Shown: piece after piece, positions 19,518 through 31,659 of the stretch
Position numbering within the stretch: position 1 is the stretch's first letter
Layout of the letters: every line of letters starts with the position of its first letter
Source: Phellopilus nigrolimitatus
Lineage: Eukaryota > Basidiomycota > Agaricomycetes > Hymenochaetales > Hymenochaetaceae
Direction: 5' to 3'
Length of the DNA stretch: 64,000 nt
Assembly (NCBI GenBank): GCA_021029095.1
Contig: JAJOHG010000049.1
Span: 62,001-126,000, forward strand
Made by a program: the position numbers and the translations under genes
The notes under the pieces: model-generated
Database searches by the model: none
Seen by the model: only the letters and a program-made list of their open reading frames with translations
Told to the model about the DNA's origin: nothing

Positions 19518-19874
19518 GTGTCTTCGCCGCCCAATTGGGCCGGCACAGATATTAGGCAGCTGCGCGAATACACAGGCGGGTGCCACTGCTGCGCATTCGC
19601 CTACGCGTTCTCGCATCCGCCAATCGCCCCTACTTCACGCGTCCGCTGCAGATACGCTCCCCTTCCGCACTTCCGCTTCACGATCGGCTCGTTCGCTGCG
19701 CTCTCGACTTACACGTTCGGGAGCAGGGCAATCGAGCATTACTTCTGCCCGACCTGCGCCTGCAACATCGTCAGCAAGGCTTCTTTGGCAACGTTGGCAT
19801 CAACGCGCGCTCCGTCGAAGGAATTTGACGCGTCCACACCGAAGATGATTAGGAATATCGACCCCAGGACGTAG
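19518..19874 (+). pseudogene. GFA/CENP-V-like zinc-binding protein, probably a relic
   Basis: The frame has the family's first block (REYTGGCHCCAFAYAF) and its last block (FRFTIGSFAALSTYTFGS, AIEHYFCPTCACNIVSKA). This is the pattern of glutathione-dependent formaldehyde-activating enzyme/CENP-V (Mss4-like) domains, which bind zinc through several CxC/CxxC pairs. The central Cys-rich block expected between them (C-N-C-S-x-C) is missing, replaced by RVRCRYAPLP. No ATG opens the frame; the nearest ATG (19507) is out of frame. It may be a degraded copy, or a gene with an unrecognised first exon and small deletion. Confidence 0.5.
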
Positions 19875-20109
19875 TATTTGCTGGGAGTGGAAGGGGAGAG
19901 GGCATTTCAAATGAATATTAATCTGCGGGGATACACAAGCATAGAAGTATTACAGGAAGCGCAACAATAACAAGGCTGGTGATACGTCCGGAAAGTCCTT
20001 TTAGTTAATGGTATACATACAAATAGAAGTGATGAGCATAAGGTGGAGCTGGCCTCTGTTTATTCACGCATTACTTCAGGGAAAGAGAGAAAATCGAAGG
20101 ATTCATGTT

Positions 20110-23100
20110 TCAGGCTTCGTACTGTGTGATTGAAAGCGGGTCTATAAGCTTCAGTGTTCGCGAATTAGATGGGGGCTACGTACCTGCACGAGCATGGAAA
20201 CAGGGAATGGTGTGATCTGACTTTTCGAGTTCACATACTCCAATTCCGGACAGCCGTTTTTCGTCTCAACGATCCTAAAAACAAACCAGTCAGCCCAGCG
20301 TTCATTTTTGCATGTAGAAAGAAACGATTTCAAACAAACCTGTTTAAAGTTCCGGACAGCCCAGGTGCCCTCTGGAGGTTCTTGAGTTTGAAGATCGAGC
20401 GGAGCACGCGGGGGACGGTCTGACAAGAAATTTATCAGATTTAGATCCCGATCCAAGACTGGAGCTCGACTCACTGCTTTGAAAAACTCCGAATTTGTGA
20501 GACTGCATAGTAAGAAGCATCGTCAATTATTATCTCTATTATAACGAAAATTCATACCCGTAGTCCTCCAAACCTAGGATGCCTTCCTGTGCACGTCCGA
20601 AGTTGGGCGTGCTTGCTTCCTCGCCGAATACTCTTTCCTAAAGACACAGTCATGTCAGTCAGAAATATCAAACTTAGAATATGTTGGCATCGACTCACGT
20701 CTAGGTTCGCTTCGGCGACACTACAGTAGATCGGTTGACCGGGCTCAAGGACAGCACCCCCACCTAGCGAGAATTCCCGCTTTGGCGTCCGCATCTCGCT
20801 CGAGACAGGCGGATTGAGTCCTGGGTCTGTCAGTCAGACTTAAGTCGACGATCGGATGTAAAGAACTCACGTAACGCTTCGCGGGCGTACTTGTATAGTC
20901 TTGCGTCGCTCTCGCGAGTACTGGCCGACGAGAGATGGATGATCTCCCTGCGCGCCTCTTGCTGGCTGTCGTTCAGGTAGAAGTCCACGACATGTACAAT
21001 GGCCTTTGCGTACAGCGCTGCCGTCGAAGCGGCAGCAGCAAAGACGCTGCTTGCTAGACTGGGTTTGCTGATGCCTTGGTACGACAAGACTCTGCTGAGG
21101 AAGATATCGCTGAACCTGTCCTCTCCAGTATACCACTGCATGATCGAGTCGGTAACTCTGACAATCTGTGCAGCCAAAAAATACAGCAATAAGCACACGT
21201 CTGAGAGTGTTTTTATTAGCGAGAACGCACAATTCCCTTTCCGGAAAGCCTCTTCAAGTGCTCTTTCACAATTTCAATAATCGCATTCGTCGTTTTAAGC
21301 GACTTTTCGCGCAAGACCCAATCCAGGTACGGGTCAGTGTTCAAGAACACGTAGCTACGTTTGGACATATCAGCTACAGCCATCTTTCATTGAGATTAAG
21401 AAAGAGACACCCACTTGCAGACGTCCGCCAACATTCCCGCTAGTTCCGTGTCGTAAAACATGCCATGCGGGGTCTGCTCAGTCTTGATGGGCAAGCCAAG
21501 CAGCTCCGTCGAAATAAAGTAAACGGGAACGAGGTTGATCACGTTCTTGATGATATCTACATACTTGAGCGGAGAGCCCGGGTGTGCGACCGATTTCTCT
21601 TCGAGCAACTTCTCAGTAATATGTCCGAAGAGATTGCTGTAGCGTCCCTGGCCGTTGAAGTAGTTTATCGTATCGTTAATCTGCTTCCAGTTGTCACCTC
21701 CATTCCTTGCGATGCAAAAGACAAGAAAACTCACTGCGCGAGCGTCAACCTTGACGCCTTTCGTAAGTGTCAACAGGTTCTTTTCGTACGCGCTCGCGAA
21801 CTCGCTCTTCTGACTCAGCACCTCACGTACCGACTCAAAGCTCGTCACTACTTCAACGGGAAGCGGCGGTGCCGGATGTGCAAATGAGTACTTTGCAACA
21901 GGGCTTTTAACGAGTTTCTCCAGGTAGCCGCGCATTGTCTGCGGCACCACGAAAGGGAAATGTGCATACGCGGAGTCCGCAGGATAGTAGTCAGGGAGCG
22001 TGCGATACAGCAGGCGCGTGAGCATCCCACCATACGAGCCGTCGTCCTTCAGAGGGAAGCAGTCCTGGTATCCCCAGGACGTGAGGTTGTAGACTTTTAT
22101 CGTGTGGATAATCAATATATGTGACTTTCGATGGCATGAAGTTTTACTTACCTGTGAATTCCGTCGTGAGGAAGCGGTCACCTCGCACGAGGGCAACCGC
22201 ATCCGCTAAAATGGCGCGTGAAATTGTGTAGCCTGGACAGAGGCCCGCGCCCGGAATCGGAGGTTTAGCTTCTTCCGCTTGGAGTCCGACGTGGAGCTCG
22301 AGGTTGTCGATATGGCCATAGAGTGTCTCAGCTGTTTTCTAGAGACAGAAACGCATCAGTAAGTGCACGAAGAATGAATAAGCGAAGAAAGAGCGTACAT
22401 GGATGCTAGGGTCAGGGTTCCATTCCTCGAATGTCCCGTATGCTATATAGAATTTGTCAGTGGATTCATCAAGAAAAGCTATTGTAATATTTACGTTTGA
22501 GCCCCATGAACTTCCTGAACTCGTTAATCTTCCAAATCATAGTTGTAAGTATGAAATCAAAAACATGGTCAAAATAGCTTGCTTACCGTGCATGCCCCCC
22601 ACCGACGCGCCTGTTCGATGCCCATGATCTCCACGACACGCAGCACTTCGGGAATACCCCGTGCCTTAAATGCGCTCGCACTCGCCTCCGTGGCGGCCTG
22701 CAGGATCGCGGCGAGATCCGCAGAGCGGAAGGCGCCTGTCTCTGCGTCACGTACGAGATCTTTACCGTCCAAGCTACGGAAGGGGCATTGTTATTTCGTA
22801 GGAATTACGGGAGTAGATAAGTAGGCGTACCCGTCAAACGTCCATTTACGCACATCAGGGTTAGGGCGGAGCTTTTGCGCAAGGGTCTTCTGGAACTGTT
22901 CGACCGTGATCTACACCAAGGTATCCTATAAATCTTGAATTGCATTATTTGCAACTCTGACAACGCACCGACTTGTAATCGCGCGTTTCGAAAAACTCCT
23001 CGAAAACTTTCTCTGTCCACGCGGTGTCAGCCTTGCTGAGCGCCGCGTGCCAGCGGTAAAGCAGGTTGAATTCGAGCGAGACGACGTTGCCTTCGCCGCG

Positions 23101-25901
23101 CGGAGAGACAGTGTGGTCGAGCTCGCGCGACTCCTATGGAAAGACATGTCAGTACCAACGTGCGTCAAATAAGTTATCTCATATCGAGAGATGTAACGGA
23201 GAAGTGGCTGCGCACCGCAAGCGGGGTCAGGCGCCAGTCTAGTCCATCGCGCACCAAGCCCAGAATCGATCCAACATAATCGCCGAGTACGACCTGCATA
23301 AAGAATCCGCAGTTCACGAGCCGTGCGCGTGCGTATAGCTCGTCATCCTGGCTCTGACGGTTCGCGTTTGAGAGCGAATGCAGCTCGGAAACGGAAGTGT
23401 AGGAACCCCATTCATTGATCGTCAGGAGCTTCTCCGCGATATACTATCAAATTGCAAAAAAATAATCAGAGACGCATAACGGGATGGAAAGTGATACGAC
23501 TCACATTGTGGTTCCGGCAGAATAGTACGAGCAGCGCGCATACGTTCGGGGGCATGAACAGCACGCGCATATCCGCGAACACGTCCTCCCACAGGCGGCC
23601 CGTCCCGTCATTTCTTCTGACTTTCTCGCTTTCGCCTGCGCTGCTCCCGGAGCCGTACAAGGGGCTCAGGTCGAGGTAACTCGACGCGTCGTTCACGCTC
23701 CAGTCGCCGTGGTCCGTGTTGAAGACGCTGTGGATGATGAGATCCGCGAACGAGAAGAAAAGGCTGCTCAGTCCGCCCGGGTGCCGCGAGAATCCGTCAG
23801 CGTCCGTTGGCGGGAGTGTCGTATGCCCCGGCGTCGCGTTGGGTGAACTCGAGGGAAGAGTGGTATTCGAGGGCGGCGTAGCCTGACGCGCGAGCAGCGC
23901 ATCGAAAACAAGCCCTGCGTCGGGCAGTGCCTGGCGCGCAGCGGGCGTTGTCGGTGGTACGGTGCGCGCGTACGGCTTGCGCGCGGCACCCATGTCGGGA
24001 TAGAGGGTGCTGTACCCACTTCCGTCAGCAGAGCGCGCCGCATACGGGATGCGCTGGCCGTATGCGGCTGGTGTCTGGCCATTGATGGGGGCAGCGGTGT
24101 GTCCATTGGCGGCGACAACGGCAGCGTGTCCGTTCCCGGATGGTTCTTGAGTCGAGACAGGAGAGCCGTTCGCGACCTTGGATGTTAATGGATTGGTGGA
24201 GGGGTACGACGAGGCGCTCGCAGGTAGCGGCAGATATGCCGCAGGCGGGTGTGGGAGATCCTTGTATACTGTTTCGGGAAGGGGGAGGAAAAGAGAAAAT
24301 TAAGTCAGCAGTGCGTCAGGAAGGGCGAGTGCGGTTAAAGAAAGGAAAGAGGGCAATGGAAAAGGCGGAATTGTAGAGGGAAATAAAATTTCAAATGCGC
24401 AAAAAAGCTAACCGACTAGACATCGTCAATGCCAATGTCTTGAGCATGTGCCGGGCGTCTCGGATACGAGTTATTTGCTTCAACAATCTTTTATAGATGA
24501 AGAGGAGAAATGTGAAGGAGGAAAAAAGTAAGAAGGAAAGCAGAGACGACAAGAAGGACGGAACAGCTCTTAACAAATCTCTGTCCAACATTAGACTTCC
24601 GATACATTCCAATTATGGATTGTCCAAAAAAGAATAACAAATGGCAAAAGGAAATCAAGCATTAGACTAGACTCCTTAGGAGACTGCCATTGAGCGTGTC
24701 GATCCGTCATCGGACAATCTACCGTCAGCTATGCACTCATTCACATGAACATGAAGGTAAATCAAGAGGAATAAATAAGACGCCGGTGGAACGCCGTCAG
24801 CGTCATTTACCCACCGCCACCTTGCCCACGCGAACGCCGCGGAAATAACATGACGAAAGGAAGATACGTGCCCGTATCGTGTCAAACCTGGGTCGCGTAT
24901 AAGCGAGCCCGGATTTTGGAATAAGTTCAAAATAGCAATAGAACAGGGCGAAAAAAAAAGCAAGACGCCGATTAGAGTTTGAGCAATCAAAAAGGGGGGC
25001 CCGTGAATGAAGAAACGGCTTGAGGTCATTTGCAAAATGAATCGAATAAGAGAACGATCAAAGCGGGGAAGCATTGAATCGAAGTGCTTGAGACTGAAAT
25101 CGCCAGCAAAGGCCGAAGCGCTTTGAAAACGTGATCCTCTGGAAGACAAGGGCGTAACATAACTGCGCCCGAAGGGACAGAGAAGAGAGTGATTTCAAGG
25201 GAGAAGAAAATAAACAATGGAAGTGACGCATTGGTAATGACGAGGACAAAACATAAAACAAAAATGGCAGAACAAAAAAGACAAGAATGAAAGGAAAGGA
25301 AACTCACGAAAGTCGATGGTGAAGACCTCCAGCTGCTGCGCAAACTTGCTGTCTGAAGGCAGACGTGACATCAGGACGAGAAGCTTCTCGAGCTACGGAC
25401 GGGTCAAAGGCATCATGTTGATAAATTTTGTCATGACCGGGTTTTTGATTTTTCAAAAGAAGGCCGTCCAAGAATAATTCACCTGAGCAGGACAAGTTTA
25501 GGAGAAGGATAAAGATAACGACGTACGAGCATCTTGCGGTCATCAATGCCACCTCCGTCCGCGTTCTTGATCGCGTCAATATATGCCGGCTGCGTAATTT
25601 GTTCACGCCGACGTCGGAATCAGACCGATGACCGAACAAACGCGTCCACCCATCAGCCTCAATGCCATTAATCTATCAGGCGGCTCTCACGCACCAAGTC
25701 GCTGAGGTGGAACGGACGCCCTTTCACGACGATGTTGTGCACGTCTTGCGCGGTTTTGCGGAGCAGCAACGCGCTGCTCGTGACCGGCCCCGAGCCTCGT
25801 GGGTGGGTGGCACCGTCTTGGTCGACAGGCGCGACGGAGCGCGCGACGGCGTCGGCAGAGAGGGAGACGCTGCTGGCGAGGGAGGCCAGGTAGGACGCCA
25901 T
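20110..25901 (-). CDS. Psi-factor-producing oxygenase (fatty-acid dioxygenase, haem peroxidase/P450-like fusion)
   Basis: Ppo/linoleate diol synthase family: the N-terminal animal-type haem peroxidase domain dioxygenates C18 fatty acids; the C-terminal P450-like domain isomerises the hydroperoxide in bifunctional members. Start MASYLASLASSVSLSADAV at 25901. Later exons give PAYIDAIKNADGGGIDDRK, LEKLLVLMSRLPSDSKFAQQ, PHPPAAYLPLP, SLFFSFADLIIHSVFNTDH, SSYLDLSPLYG, VCALLVLFCRNHN, EFNLLYRWH (catalytic Tyr and proximal His), GIEQARRWGACT, then the P450-like part (NGGDNWKQINDTINYFNGQG ... SLGGGAVLEPGQPIYCS) and a spliced end MLVQYEA. About 15-20 introns. Around 24.0-24.25 kb it has an unusual Ser/Pro/Asn-rich insertion. 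At the haem-thiolate site it reads GLEDYGLTNSEFFKATVP, with Gly where functional P450s have Cys, so the second activity is probably lost as in PpoC. Confidence 0.88.
24275..25307 (-). other. About 1-kb intron of the Ppo gene
   Basis: The exon ending VFTIDF has donor GTGAGT at about 25307. The next coding block that fits the family (YKDLPHPPAAYLPLP) starts at about 24273 after CGAAACAG. All other introns in the window are about 50-190 nt. The sequence is purine-rich on the plus strand, and no transposon ends or gene were recognised in it. Confidence 0.6.
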
Positions 25902-28900
25902 TGCGGTGGTGATAGTAAGAGGGAGAGATCTAGAGGAAGCATGACGGTTAAGGGTGTCATACTTATACCTCGCGTTGGCTTCGTGGACTGCTACTAGCTG
26001 GTACAAGTGGCTGTGATGCTACATGTATATGAAAATAGTTACATACGTAAGCAACGGCGATCAACTTCATTCAAATCTTCTTCTTACGGATAGATGGGGT
26101 TTATTTGATTAAAATTACTAACCTGTCGTATCAAACCCTGTTCTTAGTGGAAACTCTCTGTTCAGCACTGCCCGACAGACACGTAATAAGTAACAGTCAG
26201 TTATACTTGTCTTGAGCTTTTATTCTACTATTAATTGCTGAGAAATTGAGAGGGCGTCTCTGCGAGTCAGCCTATCGAGCTGCTTTGTTGATAAAGTAAA
26301 AAAGCGCACACGTCTCCACTCCTCGAGGCTCGGAGCCTTTCTACACTGCAAAGGAAAAACTCGGATCCGTGGATAAGCAAATCCTTGATGGCTACTGATG
26401 CACAGCGCCCATGAATCGGAGGTGTTGTCTCCCCGACGTTCAAGAGTTCGGGGGTCTCCCTACTTCTAGTGACCGAACTGGACAACCGAGCGTGCCGGTA
26501 TCTCGAGTCCCATCTTACAAGATCTGACTACAAGATCTGACTACTGTTGTTGTACGTCAATGACGACCGCAGCTCTCAACACGATGATAATAGCGTACAG
26601 ACTGTCCAGCAGGAGACAAGACATTTTGGGACACATAGGAGTGGTTGTTATGTCCGTTTGCCGTTAATTTGCAAACAATGTCTGCTCAGGAGGTGAGTCG
26701 GATACTGGCCTGTACATTGCCGTCGTTCTTGATACAACACAATCATACATTCAGGTCGACTAGTACCCAGAGATCCGAAAATTTCAGGCAATGCGCGATA
26801 AACTGGCAGCGCTCCTATGTTCGCTATTTTCTGCGAATCAAATCCCAGGGATAGGACACACGCGACCCTGACGCACATATCACCTAGAGAGCTCGATCGC
26901 CGCGACGATCTCTGTCTCGAATAGCCATTCGCCACCTTTGGTATCTTCTGATTAACATCGAGCTCCCGTTTCCCTTATCACTCGTGTCGGAGCTTCTGGC
27001 GCATCAATATTCAGCTCTGTGCGGTAACAGAACGCTCTTTGGTATCTTGAAAAGAAGATATTTGTTCACAGATCCTTTTCCGGTCAGTGCTCATCTCTGC
27101 AATAAATATAATAATTTCGATCTCTCTATCTAGTTGATGACGCCAGAATCATGTTGCTAAACGCAGATGGCGAGACTAGTCCTCAACTCCAGAGTCGCTG
27201 TGCATCTGGTGCTAGAAGCGAATCTGGTGACGGATGCGTCTCTTCTGTCCTTCTCGACCCGATCCTTATTTGATTTTTCCCAACTCGAGATCTGGACGAA
27301 CTATGCTCGCGGTTGCTCTCGGCCCTTCTCGAATCTTGACACCATCTCCTCAATGCTGATGATCTTTTTGAGAACAGCTCTGCAGATCTGCCTTGGCCCT
27401 GCGATTTTTGAACGGCTGATTGTTCTCTTTGTTAGGCCTAAAATCACGTTTCAATTCCGCTGGCCAGCTCCTAGATTAGAAACGCGGGATACTCGCTGTA
27501 CGTTGTCACTTGGATCTATGAGTGCCGGGCATTCGTGGTATTTCCGTATTTGAAATCCGTTTGCATATTGAAATAATATCCCAAACTGTCATTGATCCAC
27601 AGAAATCATTTACGGCATATGCATCCTTCGTACAAGAAGTCGATTGTGTACCAATCCGAAACGGAAGATCTGTCCTCCTCACCATGATTCACTAAATGCC
27701 GTACGTCTTCCAACGATCCGAGCAACTGAGCATGCTCAGCGCCAGTTGCAGACCTGGCGAAAGGAAAGAAAGCAAGCCGCATCAGCAGCGGAACTTCCTC
27801 GACACTGTCCGCGGTACCTACAGCTACTGCATCCAGCAGCCGACTTGCGAAATAAAACTGAGAGCTCACCCCTATGTTCCCGATTATCAATGATGACCGC
27901 CCGCCGCAACCGTCAGAAAAATGCTTGGCGGAAGCGTGACCTCTGACGTCGTTGGGTCGAGCGCACAATTCTCGCCAAATACGAGGCATGCGGGGTCATT
28001 CTGCGGCGCCACGACAACGACCTAAGTCGAGACGACCAGTATTAGGAGAGAGACGAGGGCGGCAATGCTTCTCGTGCTGCTCTGGTTGTCGGCTGATGCT
28101 TTACAATTATGCCTCGAGAGAGGAGTCTTAGGCGATGGAAAAGTAAAGACAAATGATATTCACTTCTGTACCCTGTCCACTTCGTACTCGAATGATCTCA
28201 GAGAAATGGATAGGCTAGGTTCGACCCAAGGATTCGCGAGCGCTCTCGTCTATGAAAGCACGTACGTGAAATGATTTTCTGTTATGCACTACAGAAGTTA
28301 ACCTGACCGCCCACCGAGAAGAACATGTAAGGAGTTGCTGACCGATATCACGGATCGTATTGAAATGACGCTTTCTTCTGCGAGACTTCAATAAACGCTA
28401 ATCAGTTTGCAAGAGGGGGTATACATGAGTACCTTGCTTTCCTTTATCATAATGAAAGCAGAATTGTGGCTCGGAACCGAGTAAGCAGAGTAGAGCATTG
28501 CATCCTCCGAGCTGATTAAGTCTTGCAGTGACTGAAGGTATTCAACCCAACGCACAAATATTCATAGCCGAAGAGTAGTGCCAATACCCAGTGTGTTCGC
28601 CGTGGTACTTTTAAATATTGAGCATGGGTTCACCATTGCAAGCTTGTAACGTCGCTAACTCAATCCAGCGCTGTTTTTATCACGTTGATCAGGGATACGT
28701 TAGGCTCATACTAGAAAAAGTAGCTTTATACCTGAAAAAAGATCGTGTGCGGGCGCGTCCCAAAGCAATTATTTGGTCTGAAAGCGCGACGGGCCGACGC
28801 GTCTTAGATGATTGGGCACAATCAACTGAGTTGCAAAAGGTCGGCACCGACTTCTTGACAAATGCAAATTTTACCAGATGAATCCGCAAGAAAGCGGGTC

Positions 28901-29108
28901 ACAATGTAATCAGACATCCTCTTTAACATTTATCATCACTGATAGAAAGCGCTACAGGTACACGCCACTAGCCTAATAGACATATACCACTTCAGCCGGT
29001 CAAATCTCCTAAGCCAAGTGCAATGAGCAAACAAGAAACCGCATGCAGTACATCGACGGGTCAACGTCAAAGTAAGAAGGACTCAAATCGAAAGAAAAAA
29101 CGCACATA
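25902..29108. other. Long gene-poor stretch
   Basis: No gene could be supported. Possible coding scraps: 26955-27060 (plus; ELPFPLSLVSELLAHQYSAL), 27900-28015 (minus; APQNDPACLVFGENC), and 28618-28881 (plus, 87 residues, Lys/Arg-rich). None could be extended by convincing introns or matched to a family. Tandem copies of CAAGATCTGACTA occur near 26518-26543. Confidence 0.4.
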
Positions 29109-29468
29109 TCATTCACAAGAAACTATTTCTTCCTTAATTCTCGAAATATACCCAACATTCACTCGCAAGTCTGAATTTACAAGAATCGTACAGATTAGCA
29201 CAGATCGTTTCGCGTGGGGGTCACTTACGCCTATGGGAAGGATGGATCCGATAATGGGAAGCGGGAGCGCAGTGCACGTCTGGTCGGCACAACACTCGAC
29301 AAGGCTGAGCCCGAGGCTGTCGAGCTCGCCCAGGCCGGCATCACTGAGTATACTCGTAGCACAGACAGTAGCGGGGAGAACTGTGCCGCAAGACGACTGC
29401 GGAGTCGGCGTCGCGGTGGCGGCGGCAGCAAAGATGATGGCGATGAGGACCTTATTGAGAGACAGCAT
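29109..29468 (-). CDS. Small secreted cysteine-containing protein
   Basis: The frame opens MLSLNKVLIAIIFAAAATA, a textbook signal peptide, followed by TPTPQSSCGTV. The mature part has Cys in the order C-x8-C, ECC, C (SSCGTVLPATVC ... SLVECCADQTC) and a hydrophobic LPLPIIGSILPIG stretch. A GTAAGT donor directly after PIG (exon end at about 29229) suggests at least one more exon on the lower-coordinate side; read through, the frame stops at 29109. It resembles hydrophobin-like or effector-like small secreted proteins in general build, but the eight-Cys hydrophobin pattern is not present, so no family is assigned. Confidence 0.55.
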   Translation of the reverse strand: MLSLNKVLIAIIFAAAATATPTPQSSCGTVLPATVCATSILSDAGLGELDSLGLSLVECCADQTCTALPLPIIGSILPIGVSDPHAKRSVLICTILVNSDLRVNVGYISRIKEEIVSCE

Positions 29469-30780
29469 AGTAGATGAACTTTGTAGAGCAAGCTCGGAAG
29501 ACTTGGCTCGGAGATGACTTGTGTTGGAATGTAGACCTCAAACGACAAGTACAGACCTTTTATATGTATCTGGATGCTGACCATCCGTCTATTTCCTGCC
29601 TATACGGAGCTTGAAATTCAGATTCAAGCGAGAAAGAGGATGATCGTTGGCCCGAGGTTTGTGCCATAGAAAGGTAACTGGGACCCAAGACGACCGATCG
29701 TCGCTCGACTCTGCGGGAGATGCTAAGCTGTCCTCGATCGACGAAAATAAATGACGTCTAAGAAGTGTTCGACCTCGGAAAGGGGAGAACTAATGATCAA
29801 ATCTGCGCTGACTTTTTGGGTGAGCCCTCCGTACATGACGAGGACGTATATGGACATACAGTGGATAAAACTTGTACAGAATCAATCGTTCATTGGTCGC
29901 TCCCTCCCTAATCACACATTTGCTGAAGAAAAAAAAGTAAAAATAATCGATACAGGTAGAAATTTAGTTGAGTCTCTGCCTCCGAGTCTGACTCACGAGA
30001 TTCCGACCTGAACACGCGTATAAAATTATATTCGTGAGTAACATCGCCCATCATACTTAATAAGGATGCTCGAGAATGCACATTAATTTCCGCCTTGAAA
30101 GGCCAGTTTTATGCTCTAATCTGAACATTTCTTTCAAAAAGCAATTGCTGACGACAAATGAAATAGTACGTACGAGTCAGAGAAGTAACGACAGATCGGA
30201 AGACATCTCTGGACGCAGGGTTTGAAAAATGCAAGCTCTGAAAAGGAGAGTAGTTTAAAAGATATCTTTCCCAGATGGACACGGAGACGCATATCTGCCA
30301 CGAGGCCTATGAGAACCACAGAACCTTTTCCTGAGCAGGTAATCTGTTCCACTGTGAATGGTATCGCTTGTAAGAGAATTATAAGGACACTGCCCATTTC
30401 TCAAAGCGGAAGTTTTGAGAAGTTGTAAAAGCTTCGTAAATGAGTTGTGGAAGTGTGCGCTATCCGGATAGTATCGGATTCCGATGCTGGGTTTTTAAAT
30501 TAAAACCTCAACCCGTTCAGACGAGTTCGAGACTCGAAAGCCCAGCTTCGCAAGTTCTTTACCCGCGGAGCGAAATGTATTATAGGAAGTATCAGGGGCA
30601 TTCCCCGTGTCCGTGTGTGCCACCAGATTATTTGATTGAATCGGCAGACGCAAAATCAAACAGTCATTCCTCGTTGATGATTTCGTATGATCGTTAAGCA
30701 GCGTCATGTCAAAAGGAATATTCCGCCTGAAGGCCATAGAGTCTGTAAAACCATGTGAACATCTTCGACGTATGTACCTT
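29469..30780. other. Intergenic, no gene supported
   Basis: Only short frames without motifs or splice context. Confidence 0.45.
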
Positions 30781-30784
30781 CAAC

Positions 30785-31640
30785 TTAAAAATAAGCACCC
30801 TCCAAGATTTTTCCAGCTTTAAATTTGTGTGAGACGACGACGACTGGGCGGATCGAGAACATGCCAGCAGGCACCGAGAAATCTACGAGGTCAAGGCGGT
30901 AGAGGGCCTGAGATTGGAGGGAACAGACTCGATAGCAAATCGACACCGGCTCATCGGGTATATGTGCATCACGAGGGTATTCGAAGTCGAAGTGAGAAAC
31001 CATGGGAAAAGTGCTCAGAAGTCGCCAGAACGCGTGTAGTTAAGAGGCATTTTCCCTCAGCTTCTTCTAGATCATGACACTTCTTGACGTTGAGTCAGAG
31101 CTGCCAAGCCTGCAAGGATGCTCACATGCACAAGTGGTCCTTTGATCCAGATAGTAGAAATATCCAACGCCAGAGCCCCTAGGGCTTGTTCTAAGGAGAC
31201 ACGAGTAGATGATCATTGGAAGACACGAATTGCCCGTTTACAGGCTACACTCACGAGTTGGATAAAAATCGGGTGAGCGCTTCCTCCCATTATCCCGAAT
31301 CCTGATGGGTTGGAGTAAGAGACATTGATGTATTTCACAAATGGTAGAATAAGTCTTGCACTTGTGTGACGAGTCTGAAGATGCAAGAGCTGAAAGTATC
31401 AGGTGCAAAGTTGGAGGACGGAAGAGATTTGGAAAGACTCACCAGACCGTGGGACTCCCACACGCTACCGAGAGAATACTTGTACATAAACCAAAGGCTT
31501 GATCTTTTGATAGAAACCTTATCAGATGCAGAGTAATTTCGCGCGGAAAACAAGCTTTGTGTAAAAAGCGGCGAGTTCGGAAAATAAGAGATGATCGTTT
31601 TGGCCTATAGAAAAGGTGCACGATGAGCTTTCGCCTAATC
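30785..31640 (-). CDS. Unrecognised multi-exon protein (possibly a remnant)
   Basis: Four blocks on the minus strand read as natural protein when joined at GT/AG borders: SLFSARNYSASDKVSIKRSS...SVWESHGL (about 31610-31445, donor GTGAGT), LLHLQTRHTSARLILPFVKY...SGFGIMGGSAHPIFIQL (about 31390-31254, donor GTGAGTG), EQALGALALDISTIWIKGPL...LAGLAALTQRQEV (about 31190-31080), and a block from 31003 with FDFEYPRDAHIPDEPVSI ... ending GKILEGAYF at 30785. Farther up, about 31690-31640 gives ASDDEVTAALRHTWLKIRR. That piece is faintly like the start of fungal CoA-dependent acyltransferases, but the rest does not support it. The third block ends in a stop before the fourth begins, so either an intron is missed or the gene is broken. 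Confidence 0.4.
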
Positions 31641-31659
31641 TTGAGCCACGTATGCCTCA

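Noticed and set aside
28618..28881. 87-codon plus-strand frame (KAIIWSESATGRRVLDDWAQ)
   Set aside because: Composition is plausible, but there is no recognisable family, promoter or intron; not enough to call a gene.
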